From a virus: DNA of 46,533 nucleotides. Positions within the stretch are counted from its first letter, which is position 1; every line of letters begins with the position of its first letter. Location: positions 1 to 46,533 of the IMG/VR virus record IMGVR_UViG_3300009159_000003. One strand, given 5' to 3'. A model generated the notes under the pieces. That model searched no databases, was not told where the DNA came from, and saw nothing but the letters and a program-made list of their open reading frames with translations. A program made the translations under genes and the position numbers. Shown piece by piece: positions 26,221 through 32,897 of this stretch.

Positions 26221-26487
26221 ATGCTCGCATACATCAGCACGACCCGTTGCTTTAAAATGGGCCACACCTCTCACCTCAACGCGAAGGCCATTACCGCCTC
26301 GGGCGATCCGTGCGTCTTCAAGGCTCGCGTCCGCTGGAATCACGACCTGTCCATCGACGAGAACCATAAGCAGGCTACCTTTGCCGTCCTGGCAAAGGCC
26401 GGCCTTATTCGCGGTGACTACGTCCTGCACGGCTTCCGCCAGGACTATTGGGTTGCCCATTGGTCCGCCCTTCCCTCCACTCTCTGA
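26221..26487 (+). CDS. Hypothetical small protein (88 aa)
   Basis: Unrecognised. The protein is basic and aromatic, with histidines (GHTSHLNAKA, RWNHDLSIDENHK) and a compact C-terminus (GDYVLHGFRQDYWVAHW). An in-frame upstream ATG does not exist within the gap; the ATG at 26221 follows the previous stop by 14 bases and the leader GCTAAACCCT. Being small, positively charged and surrounded by acidic proteins, it may partner one of them. Confidence 0.65.
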   Translation: MLAYISTTRCFKMGHTSHLNAKAITASGDPCVFKARVRWNHDLSIDENHKQATFAVLAKAGLIRGDYVLHGFRQDYWVAHWSALPSTL

Positions 26488-26497
26488 ACCCAACAAA

Positions 26498-26974
26498 ATG
26501 ACCATCAACCTCAAGAAATACGACGAACACGTTTTCGTCGTCGATATCGATGTCACCCGATACGAACACTTCACCTACGGTAATTCCGTCGTGGGCGTGA
26601 AGGCGAACGCACTCCGGTACGTCGAAGAAATCATCAAGGCGAAGCCGACCGACCTCGTCGAAGGCCTCGTCCAGCCCAGCCTTACCGCGTGGGCCGACTA
26701 CTGCGACATCGTCTATTGCGACGTCAGTTGCATTGACGAATGCGAGGGCGTTGACCCCGACCGCGACATCGATGACGACGAAGATTATTGGACCATCTCC
26801 TTCCGCCTCATCGCCCGCTTCAGGCATCAAGTGATCGCCGGCACGTCTCTGGAGAAGGCCAAGGATTCCTTTATCGAGGAGCTGAACCTGATCGTCGAAG
26901 ACCCCATTGGCGATTCCCTGGAGGAGTACGCCTGCGACTTCTCCCTCAACGTCATCGACAGCGACTGTTTCTGA
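26498..26974 (+). CDS. Hypothetical acidic protein (158 aa)
   Basis: No family is recognised. It is strongly acidic, including a run GVDPDRDIDDDEDYW near residues 85-100, with five cysteines and alternating beta strands and helices. The segment WTISFRLIARFRHQVIAG followed by a helix resembles the strand-helix units in other proteins of this cassette. The start at 26498 is preceded by CCCAACAAA and was preferred over longer in-frame frames that would run back across the previous gene. A DNA-mimic or protein-binding role is possible. Confidence 0.7.
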   Translation: MTINLKKYDEHVFVVDIDVTRYEHFTYGNSVVGVKANALRYVEEIIKAKPTDLVEGLVQPSLTAWADYCDIVYCDVSCIDECEGVDPDRDIDDDEDYWTISFRLIARFRHQVIAGTSLEKAKDSFIEELNLIVEDPIGDSLEEYACDFSLNVIDSDCF

Positions 26975-26975
26975 T

Positions 26976-27335
26976 ATGAGCGACGAAACTAAAACCGCGC
27001 GAGTTGCCTTGGGCGTCAAGGTGACGTTCACGTTCCCCCCGTCCCAGACCCCGAAGGCAATCGAGGGTTGGTGGCTGGACGAATGCCCTGATTTCGAAGA
27101 ATGGATTGAGTGCGAACACGACGACATCATTCTCGACGACATCGTGGTAGACGACTACCACGTCGCCAGCCCTGGCACGGTCCACGTCTACTACCGCATC
27201 GAGGCCACCTACCCCACCCGCTGGCGTAAGGATGACGTCGCGGACGCCATTATGGACGCCACGGTCATCGCCAATGAACCCGACGACTGGTTGGTCGGGG
27301 AGGTCAAAAGCACGGGCATCAAATTTCACCTCTAA
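26976..27335 (+). CDS. Hypothetical acidic protein (119 aa)
   Basis: An unrecognised acidic protein, with CPDFEEWIECEHDD and LDDIVVDDYHV in the centre and a beta-type frame (VKVTFTFPPS ... VHVYYRIEATYP). Its organisation (strand, acidic segment, strand, helix, strand) loosely recalls the preceding gene and the one at 28218, so the three may be distant relatives. The start is one base after the previous stop (TGATATG), and its stop overlaps the next start by one base. Confidence 0.7.
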   Translation: MSDETKTARVALGVKVTFTFPPSQTPKAIEGWWLDECPDFEEWIECEHDDIILDDIVVDDYHVASPGTVHVYYRIEATYPTRWRKDDVADAIMDATVIANEPDDWLVGEVKSTGIKFHL

Positions 27336-27439
27336 TGCAAATTCTATCCACCCTATCCGCCGGCGATAAACTCGTCGTGTCGGCCCTTTTCTTCTCATTC
27401 GGCATCGGCCTCGCCCTGTGGCTGATGATCAAGCGATAA
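27335..27439 (+). CDS. Very small membrane protein (34 aa)
   Basis: A 34-residue reading frame begins MQILSTLSAGDKLVV, continues with a hydrophobic segment of about 17 residues and ends LWLMIKR, so it looks like a single-span membrane peptide with a basic cytoplasmic tail. Its ATG shares the last A of the previous stop (TAATG), and the next gene starts 15 bases later, which supports real translation. Function unknown; an antiholin-like or host-membrane role is possible. Confidence 0.5.
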   Translation: MQILSTLSAGDKLVVSALFFSFGIGLALWLMIKR

Positions 27440-27453
27440 CCATTCCCAACCCA

Positions 27454-27888
27454 ATGAAACACCCAGACGAAAACCAGACGGAGGGCTTCAAGGCCCTCTG
27501 GAGTATCATCCACGCGTGGCCCACGCAAGACGACCTCGAAATGGTCTGCCAGGAACTGGCGGGCCACGACGAACGCATCGGTGCGGTGCATAACATCGCG
27601 ACAATGCTGTCGTGGATGGCCTCCACGGTCTCCGCTGACTGCGACCAGATGTCGTACGAACACGGCAAAGAGGGCGACCGCTACGGGGACAACCCCGCCG
27701 CGAAGGACCACTATATGAGCCAGGTCCATTACGCGTACGAAAGTGCGCGGATGGATGTTTACTCAAATGCCGTCATAGATGCCCACGAAGCCGACGAGGA
27801 GCTGAAGAACCGTAACGACAAAATCGATGAAGATAACAATAGTGAGTTGACAGCCGAGCAGGCTATCGAGGAAATCGAGAAAATCTAA
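27454..27888 (+). CDS. Hypothetical acidic helical protein (144 aa)
   Basis: Unrecognised. It is predicted mostly helical and strongly acidic, with a coiled-coil-like C-terminus (EADEELKNRNDKIDEDNNS). Residues 40-70 contain HDERIGAVHNIATMLSWMAS, a possible helical packing core. The leader TTCCCAACCCA directly precedes the ATG, giving the cleanest example of the CCCAAC motif. The stop joins the next start as TAATATG. Confidence 0.72.
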   Translation: MKHPDENQTEGFKALWSIIHAWPTQDDLEMVCQELAGHDERIGAVHNIATMLSWMASTVSADCDQMSYEHGKEGDRYGDNPAAKDHYMSQVHYAYESARMDVYSNAVIDAHEADEELKNRNDKIDEDNNSELTAEQAIEEIEKI

Positions 27889-27889
27889 T

Positions 27890-28213
27890 ATGGCCTCCAT
27901 CTTCTCTCTCACCGAAAAAAAGGTAGCCAAGATGAGCCGTAAGGCTCTCAAGGTCTGGATCGAAACCGTCGTGACCCGCCTTGGCATCCCGATCAGCGAG
28001 TCCACGGAAGGGTCGGACCAGTACGATGCCGAGGTCATCCTCGCCGGCGATTACGAACACGTCTCCATCTCCTACGACCGTGGCTCTTACGCGGTTTGGT
28101 CGTACTCCCCATACATCGACTACGCGAACATCGAGGACGGCAAGGGCAACCTTGAAGAAGAAATCCAACGCGCTCGCGACCTCGCGGACCCCTCCAACCC
28201 CCGAAACAAATAA
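27890..28213 (+). CDS. Hypothetical protein (107 aa)
   Basis: Unrecognised. A basic N-terminal helical segment (TEKKVAKMSRKALKVWIETVV) is followed by an acidic beta region (GDYEHVSISYDRGSYAVWSY) and a C-terminal acidic helix ending in a basic tail. The mix suggests a nucleic-acid or protein-binding adaptor. It begins one base after the previous stop, so it is translationally linked to its neighbour. Confidence 0.68.
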   Translation: MASIFSLTEKKVAKMSRKALKVWIETVVTRLGIPISESTEGSDQYDAEVILAGDYEHVSISYDRGSYAVWSYSPYIDYANIEDGKGNLEEEIQRARDLADPSNPRNK

Positions 28214-28217
28214 TACA

Positions 28218-28703
28218 ATGCCCAAGTATCAAGTCATCCGCAACGTGGACATCGTCTGCGAAGTCACCGCCACCAGCAAGGAGGACGCCAAGATGGTCGC
28301 CCTGGAGGTCGAGTCGCAAGGCAAGGCCGAGTTCTGCTGGAACAAGACCACGGCTGTTATGATCAGCAAAGAGCCGAAGGTCACCAAGCGGAAGTTCGAA
28401 ATCGTCGTGACTGCCCGAACGACGAGCAAACGCGACGCGACCAAGGAAGAGGTAGCCGACGCCTTGTGCGTCGAGAACCTCGACTACGGCAATATCGGAC
28501 TGGACTTCACGTCCGTCAAAATCACATCGAGTGCGGTCTGCGACTCCCGCATCATCATCACCTACTGCGTCACGGTCTCCGGATTCTCGGACCGAGCTGA
28601 CCTGGGTAACGATATGCGGGCGCAGATAGACGAGATGATTATGTGGTGGTGTACCGCGTGGGACAACTACGCGACGATCACCGTCAAAGCACTCGACGTA
28701 TGA
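28218..28703 (+). CDS. Hypothetical protein with a possible internal duplication (161 aa)
   Basis: Unrecognised. Two halves look alike: KYQVIRNVDIVCEVTATSKE followed by a helix and strand, then KFEIVVTARTTSKRDATKEE with the same order. This suggests a duplicated beta-alpha-beta unit. The last third contains a tryptophan-rich helix (MIMWWCTAWDNYATI). The stop overlaps the following start in an ATGA arrangement. The duplication is a by-eye judgement. Confidence 0.68.
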   Translation: MPKYQVIRNVDIVCEVTATSKEDAKMVALEVESQGKAEFCWNKTTAVMISKEPKVTKRKFEIVVTARTTSKRDATKEEVADALCVENLDYGNIGLDFTSVKITSSAVCDSRIIITYCVTVSGFSDRADLGNDMRAQIDEMIMWWCTAWDNYATITVKALDV

Positions 28704-28912
28704 GCAAGCCAAAGACATACAAGATGACCATCGTGGTCACGCACGAAGAGATTCTCGCGTTCGACTACGTCGTGATGCGGGCAAACGACGTGGACCACGA
28801 CTGGCACAAGAGCGACCCTCACAACCCGCAGACGAAGGAGGCCCTTGTCCAGGTGGACAAGGCCGACGAACTCTACCGCAGGCTCCGGGCCTTGGCCGAC
28901 GGGCTTAACTAA
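28700..28912 (+). CDS. Hypothetical small protein (70 aa)
   Basis: Unrecognised; 70 residues with a beta-type start (KMTIVVTHEEILAFDYVVM), a histidine/aspartate-rich middle (DVDHDWHKSDPHN) and a C-terminal helix. The histidine cluster could bind a metal, but spacing gives no known motif. The ATG overlaps the stop of the preceding gene by four bases, implying coupled translation. Confidence 0.65.
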   Translation: MSKPKTYKMTIVVTHEEILAFDYVVMRANDVDHDWHKSDPHNPQTKEALVQVDKADELYRRLRALADGLN

Positions 28913-28927
28913 TTTCCCAACACAAAA

Positions 28928-29101
28928 ATGAGCCAACCCAACCACTACGCCGTCAAGGCGATCGCCGAACTCGGTATCGAGACGTTCGGAACCGAGAAGC
29001 AATGCGAACGAGAGTTCAACAAGAAGGTGAAGGCCCTCAAGGCCGTCGCCAAGGAACTCGGCATCACCCTCTGGGTCGATGAAGTCCTCGTCGAAGAATA
29101 A
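28928..29101 (+). CDS. Small hypothetical protein (57 aa)
   Basis: A 57-residue frame (MSQPNHYAVKAIAELGIETF...) with two amphipathic helices and a beta end (LWVDEVLVEE). It is rich in lysine in the middle and acidic at the end. Good spacing (15 bases after the previous stop, 10 before the next start), a CCCAACACAAAA leader and cassette-like codon use support it. No family recognised. Confidence 0.6.
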   Translation: MSQPNHYAVKAIAELGIETFGTEKQCEREFNKKVKALKAVAKELGITLWVDEVLVEE

Positions 29102-29111
29102 TTCCCACCCA

Positions 29112-29498
29112 ATGAAAAACAAAAAAGAACAAGAAGAACACGTGTCCCTGGAAATCGGGGACTACACCGTCATCGTCCGCGTCACCTTCACCAAGAAGGA
29201 AGACGAGAAGATGTGGCACTCGTACGAGCTGATCGGTGTCGAATGCCCCGAGAGCATCGACATCCGCGAGACCGATATCACGAAGGCGATGATCCAGACG
29301 GAGATTGCGTCGCACTACCAGTACCTGGCGGAGAACCCCGTGGAGCCTCCGCTGGAGGCCCTTGCGTTCATCATCCAATGTGCGGAGGACCGGCCTGCTG
29401 GGGTCACCTACAGCACGTCTGGGCTTGAGACGATTGAGCGGGCCAAGGCTTGGCTCGTCGAAGCGGGCGGAGTGCTTCTCCCCAAGATTAGGCGCTAA
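29112..29498 (+). CDS. Hypothetical protein, last gene of the plus-strand cassette (128 aa)
   Basis: Unrecognised. After a charged start (KNKKEQEEH) comes a beta-rich part (SLEIGDYTVIVRVTFTKKED), then a helical domain with ITKAMIQTEIASHYQYLAEN and LETIERAKAWLVEAGGVLL. The N-terminal strand pattern resembles those at 26976 and 28218. The leader ATTCCCACCCA directly precedes the ATG. A strong terminator follows 17 bases after the stop, ending the cassette where it meets the minus-strand early operon. Confidence 0.7.
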   Translation: MKNKKEQEEHVSLEIGDYTVIVRVTFTKKEDEKMWHSYELIGVECPESIDIRETDITKAMIQTEIASHYQYLAENPVEPPLEALAFIIQCAEDRPAGVTYSTSGLETIERAKAWLVEAGGVLLPKIRR

Positions 29499-29514
29499 TC
29501 GAGAAAAGCGGCCA

Positions 29515-29548
29515 AAAGGGGCGATTCTTGCGAGTCGTCCCTTTTTTT
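29515..29548 (+). terminator. Rho-independent terminator between convergent operons
   Basis: A 10-bp stem with two wobble pairs joins GGGGCGATTC (29518-29527) to GAGTCGTCCC (29532-29541) across a TTGC loop and is followed by seven T residues. On the other strand the stem is followed by four T residues, so weak bidirectional function is possible. It separates the plus-strand cassette from the RusA-like gene. Confidence 0.9.
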
Positions 29549-29602
29549 GTGCCTCCGCATTTGCCCCGTAAGGCCTTTGGACGACCTAACCCTAGGTAGG
29601 CA

Positions 29603-30052
29603 TCAACCGAAACCGCCAACCCAGCCTGGAGGCTCAATGAAGGGGGCCGTTGGGGCTATCGTGGAATCGATCGACAGCATAAAGTGGGCGCCCCCGTCGT
29701 TAGCCCAAACCTTCTTGATGACCAGGCTAGAGACCGACGAGTCGTCCTTGATCAGACCGGCCCTCATCATCGCGTCGAGTGCCAGCTTTGCCAGGTTGTC
29801 GGCATCGGGACGGAAGGTGTGGGGTTTGCCCCAGCGATCATCCTTGGGGGTGGGCATACGGAAGAGCATTAACACGTCGAGCGGTTCGCCGGCTACGCCG
29901 TGAGCGTCGAAGGCTTTACGAGCTGACCGCTCGACGGTGACGATCCACCGCTTGGCGTTAGCGTCGGCTACGGAGACGACGCGCCCCTTGCAGAGTCTGG
30001 GCCTGGGTTGAGGCCTTGGGGTACCCGAGGCGGAGAATTGGATTGGGTTCAT
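29603..30052 (-). CDS. rusA-like: RusA-like Holliday junction resolvase (149 aa)
   Basis: The protein has the RusA pattern: an N-terminal SGTPRPQPRPRL basic segment, RPDADNLAKLALDAM (residues 81-95) with the expected D83, D85, N86 and K89, and IKDDSSVSSL (101-110) with the last acidic pair. RusA proteins are about 120 residues, so 149 is slightly long, with a proline-rich C-terminal extension. It would cut four-way junctions made by phage recombination or replication and debranch concatemers before packaging. It is the last gene of the minus-strand early operon. The start is preceded by TTACCCAAA. Confidence 0.88.
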   Translation of the reverse strand: MNPIQFSASGTPRPQPRPRLCKGRVVSVADANAKRWIVTVERSARKAFDAHGVAGEPLDVLMLFRMPTPKDDRWGKPHTFRPDADNLAKLALDAMMRAGLIKDDSSVSSLVIKKVWANDGGAHFMLSIDSTIAPTAPFIEPPGWVGGFG

Positions 30053-30384
30053 TTTGGGTAAGGGGTTGGGTTCATACTATGATGCAGTCGGGATGCCTCG
30101 CCCTTCTGGGCGATGGGCAAAGCCCGAGGATGCCATTAATAGTATTAATAGGGTGCTTCCTCGCTTCCTCGTCGTTCTGTAAGTGACGTAACTGCAACGA
30201 GATCCGATGAGGAAGGGGGGGGTGTCGTTTTTGCCAAAAAGGAAAGGAAGGGGGGTAAATCGCACTTAAGTCGTTGATAATCAACGTAAGTGGTACCTTC
30301 CTCGCGCGGTTTGAGGCACGAGGATGAGGGGGGTAAAACACCCCTTCCTCGACCCACGACTATCAACGACTTACGAAGCACGTT
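30053..30384. other. Repeat-rich non-coding region, candidate replication origin
   Basis: No convincing gene lies in these 332 bases. They contain four copies of CTTCCTCG (30156-30163, 30164-30171, 30297-30304, 30344-30351), one near-copy in reverse at 30209-30216, a dyad ATTAATAGTATTAAT at 30135-30149, an interrupted hairpin at 30263-30292, and an inverted 13-base pair TAAGTCGTTGATA (30267-30279) / TATCAACGACTTA (30361-30373). Two GC hairpins lie at 30098-30113 and 30115-30125. Iterons plus an AT dyad beside replication genes fit an origin, but no unwinding element was tested. Confidence 0.5.
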
Positions 30385-30654
30385 TCAGTCTCCGTAGTCG
30401 ATGCTTTCAGCCTCTTCCTGGATGGCCTTCATCAGTCCAGGCACGGTCTCGGGGTCGATCTCATCCCCGTCCTCGTCGGTGCAGTCGATGACCTCGGTAT
30501 CATCCCAGTCCAGCTCCCAATGCCCGCACTCCTCGGTCTGGGTACGGCCACCCCAATCGTGGTCGAACGAGTCGTCCTCCCAGGTGAGACCGGCATTGAG
30601 GTTGACGATGTAGGTGTGGTCGTCGAGTTCGACGGTCAGTTCGACTTCTTTCAT
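30385..30654 (-). CDS. Hypothetical acidic protein (89 aa)
   Basis: Unrecognised. A very acidic small protein, with WEDDSFDHDWGG, WELDWDDTEVIDCTDEDGDE and a helical acidic end. The ATG at 30654 was chosen because the leader CCCCCAACCAA precedes it and it overlaps the upstream stop by four bases; a longer frame to 30705 runs into the upstream gene. It resembles the acidic proteins of the plus-strand cassette in composition, so a DNA-mimic role is possible. Confidence 0.7.
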   Translation of the reverse strand: MKEVELTVELDDHTYIVNLNAGLTWEDDSFDHDWGGRTQTEECGHWELDWDDTEVIDCTDEDGDEIDPETVPGLMKAIQEEAESIDYGD

Positions 30655-30815
30655 TTGGTTGGGGGTTGAGGGGTCCACTTGTTGCGCGCGTACAGGGAGG
30701 CCCACCGCTCGCGGTGTCCCTTGATTTGGTGGTCGATCAGCTCCTTCTCCCAGGGGGTGACGAGCTTAAGGCCGGGTTTAGCCCTGGCCTCCTGCGAAGT
30801 CTTGGCGGTCTTCAT
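30651..30815 (-). CDS. Small basic hypothetical protein (54 aa)
   Basis: A 54-residue basic frame (MKTAKTSQEARAKPGLK...), with ELIDHQIKGHRERWASLYAR in the second half. It is joined to both neighbours by ATGA overlaps, the arrangement of the whole early operon, which makes translation likely. No family recognised. The amphipathic helix with many Arg and His residues may bind nucleic acid. Confidence 0.62.
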   Translation of the reverse strand: MKTAKTSQEARAKPGLKLVTPWEKELIDHQIKGHRERWASLYARNKWTPQPPTK

Positions 30816-31009
30816 TGGTCGCGGATGCCGAAGGTGTCGTTGCGGAGGAGCTTGAACTGATCGGTGGTCATATGGCGGATGATGCCGTCCTCGTCCAGGA
30901 CGATGGCGAAGACGTCGTTGGCGAAGGTGCCACCGTCGCGGACGTAGATGAGAAGGCCATAGCCGAGAGGGGTCTCGACGGGCATCGGGTTGCGGAATTC
31001 GTGGATCAC
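30812..31009 (-). CDS. Small hypothetical protein (65 aa)
   Basis: Unrecognised beta-rich protein of 65 residues: an aliphatic core (PLGYGLLIYVRDGG), FANDVFAIVLDEDG and a short C-terminal helix. The compact alternating pattern fits a small five-strand barrel or similar. It overlaps both neighbours through ATGA junctions. Function unknown. Confidence 0.68.
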   Translation of the reverse strand: MIHEFRNPMPVETPLGYGLLIYVRDGGTFANDVFAIVLDEDGIIRHMTTDQFKLLRNDTFGIRDQ

Positions 31010-31251
31010 TTGCCGAGTTCCTCGTCGAGTTTCTTGTCCAGGTAGGCGCAGTTATTCTTCAGACGCTCGACCTCGGACTTGAGGTAAGCAATCTCTGCGT
31101 TGGTTTCACGGCTTGCCGTGAGGACAGCCACTCGGACGACCTTCAGCACTTCCGTGCTGAAAGCCTTCTCGAAAGCGTCGCGTTGGTCGGTGACCCTGCC
31201 GAGTTCAAGCCGGAGGGTGATCGTCGGGTCGTATGGTAGTTCTGGGTTCAT
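31006..31251 (-). CDS. Coiled-coil hypothetical protein (81 aa)
   Basis: Predominantly helical: TNAEIAYLKSEVERLKNNCA and YLDKKLDEELGK form a heptad-like C-terminal half. The N-terminal half contains TITLRLELGRVTDQRDAFEK. It overlaps the end of the small terminase gene by 47 bases in another frame and the next gene by an ATGA junction. A dimeric or oligomeric accessory protein is likely; no family recognised. Confidence 0.65.
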   Translation of the reverse strand: MNPELPYDPTITLRLELGRVTDQRDAFEKAFSTEVLKVVRVAVLTASRETNAEIAYLKSEVERLKNNCAYLDKKLDEELGK

Positions 31252-31774
31252 TGGGAAGATCGATAGTATTGGTGAGAGAGGTCGTTACGTTGACGACCGT
31301 CTTCATAGAGTCGAGCCAGGTTCGCGCGCGGTCAGCGATATCCTGGAGTTCGGACACGGACATATCCTGGAGGTCCTTCTTGCCTCGGTTGCCGACGGCC
31401 AGGGCAGCAGCTACCGCAGACAGACCGTGGCCCGAGGCCTCCAGGGTCCAACGAGCAGCCTGGAACTGGACCTGGGCGGGAGTGGCGGGATCATCGAGCA
31501 GTCGGTTCATCACGGCCCAGGCCTTGGTGGCGCCCTTGGTCTTGATGTCGGTGTCACGGTAAATCTCGATGGCCTCGCGAACCTTATGGTTCTTAAGCAA
31601 GGCGGAGCCGTTGGAGGGGTCGTAGCCGGCGGATTTAGCCGCGATCATAGCGTTACCACCATTGGCTACGTAGGCCTCGATGAAGGCCATCTGCTGTTCG
31701 CTCACCGAGCCTTCGGCTTCTTGGCGGACGATGAGTCCACCCTTCCATTGGTCCTTATCCGTTTGTTTTCGCAT
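31205..31774 (-). CDS. terS: Terminase small subunit (189 aa)
   Basis: Residues 22-60 show the helix-turn-helix signature of the small terminase family: EQQMAFIEAYVANGGNAMIAAKSAGYD followed by NGSALLKNHKVREAI. A central helical oligomerisation part (AVMNRLLDDPATPAQVQFQAARWTLEASG) and a C-terminal disordered tail (PNEPRTTIRPDDHPP) are as expected for the ring that recognises the pac site. It lies in the early operon, about 10 kb from the large subunit. It overlaps both neighbours in other frames. Confidence 0.82.
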   Translation of the reverse strand: MRKQTDKDQWKGGLIVRQEAEGSVSEQQMAFIEAYVANGGNAMIAAKSAGYDPSNGSALLKNHKVREAIEIYRDTDIKTKGATKAWAVMNRLLDDPATPAQVQFQAARWTLEASGHGLSAVAAALAVGNRGKKDLQDMSVSELQDIADRARTWLDSMKTVVNVTTSLTNTIDLPNEPRTTIRPDDHPPA

Positions 31775-32216
31775 CGTATTGTTTCTTCAAGTCCTTCCAG
31801 TCGATGTCGTTCATCTTGCAGAAGCGGTGGACGTTCTGGAGGTGGACGCCCCCGAGGGAGTCGGCTACCTGTTCCAGCGTCTTGCCGGCCAAGGCACCAG
31901 CAATGATGGCGTCGCGCCATCCCGTCTTATTGATCTTCTTCCCCTGGCCCTTCTCGGAGGTCCGCCAGCGGATGCCGAGTATCTTGAGCCAGCCGTAGAT
32001 GCAGGGCTTGGAGTAGCCAAGCTTCTTGCAAGCCGCCCGCAGAGTCATCCGCTGTGCGTTCATCTCCTCAAGGTGGGGACGCATCTCGACGAGTCGGACT
32101 GCGGTGGAGTGGAACATCTTATGCCCCCGGAAGGACACGGCACCCCTCATCGCACCCCGTTCGCCCTTGAAGGCGATGAGGGGTGACTGGATGATGGTCT
32201 CATAGAGGTCGCTCAT
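31755..32216 (-). CDS. Protein with two helix-turn-helix segments (153 aa)
   Basis: Two helix-turn-helix-like parts are visible: LRAACKKLGYSKPCIYGWLKILGI (residues 59-82) and KTLEQVADSLGGVHLQNVHRFC (residues 112-133). The N-terminus is basic. It is directly upstream of the small terminase gene and overlaps it by 20 bases, so it may help pac recognition, act as a transcription factor, or control late genes. It begins by an ATGA overlap behind the endolysin gene in transcription order. No specific family recognised. Confidence 0.7.
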   Translation of the reverse strand: MSDLYETIIQSPLIAFKGERGAMRGAVSFRGHKMFHSTAVRLVEMRPHLEEMNAQRMTLRAACKKLGYSKPCIYGWLKILGIRWRTSEKGQGKKINKTGWRDAIIAGALAGKTLEQVADSLGGVHLQNVHRFCKMNDIDWKDLKKQYDAKTNG

Positions 32217-32686
32217 TTGATGTAGATGGATCGGTAGATTTTCATAGCCTTCTCAAACTTGCGGTCGTCGAGCATCGGGTTCGACGGGCGGAAGCTGTAG
32301 CGTTTAAAGCCGTGGTAGCCCAGGTTATACGCGAGCCACGTTTCGTGGGCAAAGGCCTTGCGCCCGATCGCCAGGGAGACGCGGTCACGCAGGGTGGTCA
32401 GCCAAGTCCGTGCGTATTCGGTCGCGATGGCCTTATCGTGGGCCTTCGAATACGGGTACGTCTTCTGGCCCAGGTTCTTCCTAATCTCGGTGGTGTCGGC
32501 CCAGGCTTCCTTGTGGAACTGGAATCTGCCACGGGCCTTTTGACCGTCGCCCAACGCGGAGTCGGGGTCCTTCTCTCCACCCGTTTCGATCAGCTGGACT
32601 GCGTCCAGCCAGGAGTCTGGCACGGGAGCCGCGAGTACGCTGGCACTAAATATCAGATTTGTTACGAGGCTTTTTACGGGGTTCAT
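32213..32686 (-). CDS. Secreted lysozyme-like endolysin (157 aa)
   Basis: A hydrophobic N-terminus (KSLVTNLIFSASVLAA, residues 5-20) with AAPVPDSW after it looks like a signal or signal-arrest-release segment. The catalytic part begins DAVQLIETGGEKDP with likely catalytic Glu34, then GDGQKARGRFQFHKEAW (residues 47-63), as in lysozyme or transglycosylase-like endolysins. It would cut peptidoglycan at lysis. The ATG at 32686 was chosen because of the signal sequence and the leader CCCAACTAAACGCG; a longer frame to 32812 adds a basic, low-complexity part unlike an export protein. It overlaps the next upstream gene by 41 bases. The holin lies 8 kb away. Confidence 0.8.
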   Translation of the reverse strand: MNPVKSLVTNLIFSASVLAAPVPDSWLDAVQLIETGGEKDPDSALGDGQKARGRFQFHKEAWADTTEIRKNLGQKTYPYSKAHDKAIATEYARTWLTTLRDRVSLAIGRKAFAHETWLAYNLGYHGFKRYSFRPSNPMLDDRKFEKAMKIYRSIYIK

Positions 32687-32897
32687 CGCGTTTAGTTGGG
32701 ATGGGTACACTTGCTTTCTTCTCCTTACCTTCAACCTTTTTCTTTTGTTTTCTCGCGCGCCCCGTCCCCGAGATGGGGAGTCCGCCGGCGTCCCCGTACT
32801 TCTTAATGCCATTCTCCACTATCATTCGGCACCGATCCCAAAGCGAGACGTTGTCTCGCCCGTCGTCTGCCTGTCTGATAATGAAGTTCTTGCTCAT
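32646..32897 (-). CDS. Small protein with lysine-rich tail (83 aa)
   Basis: The N-terminal half (NFIIRQADDGRDNVSLWDRCR and VENGIKKYGDAGG) looks folded. The C-terminal half is lysine/arginine-rich and disordered (ARKQKKKVEGKEKKASVPIP). It overlaps the primase-helicase stop by ATGA and the endolysin start by 41 bases. A nucleic-acid-binding accessory to replication is possible; no family recognised. Confidence 0.6.
   Translation of the reverse strand: MSKNFIIRQADDGRDNVSLWDRCRMIVENGIKKYGDAGGLPISGTGRARKQKKKVEGKEKKASVPIPTKRDEPRKKPRNKSDI

Noticed and set aside
26405-27142. Minus-strand frame of 245 codons inside the plus-strand cassette
   Set aside because: It crosses two plus-strand genes with good junctions and has valine/aspartate-rich shadow composition.
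30072-30381. Overlapping minus-strand frames in the repeat-rich region
   Set aside because: Proline- and serine-rich translations arising from repeats; no leader like the neighbouring genes.
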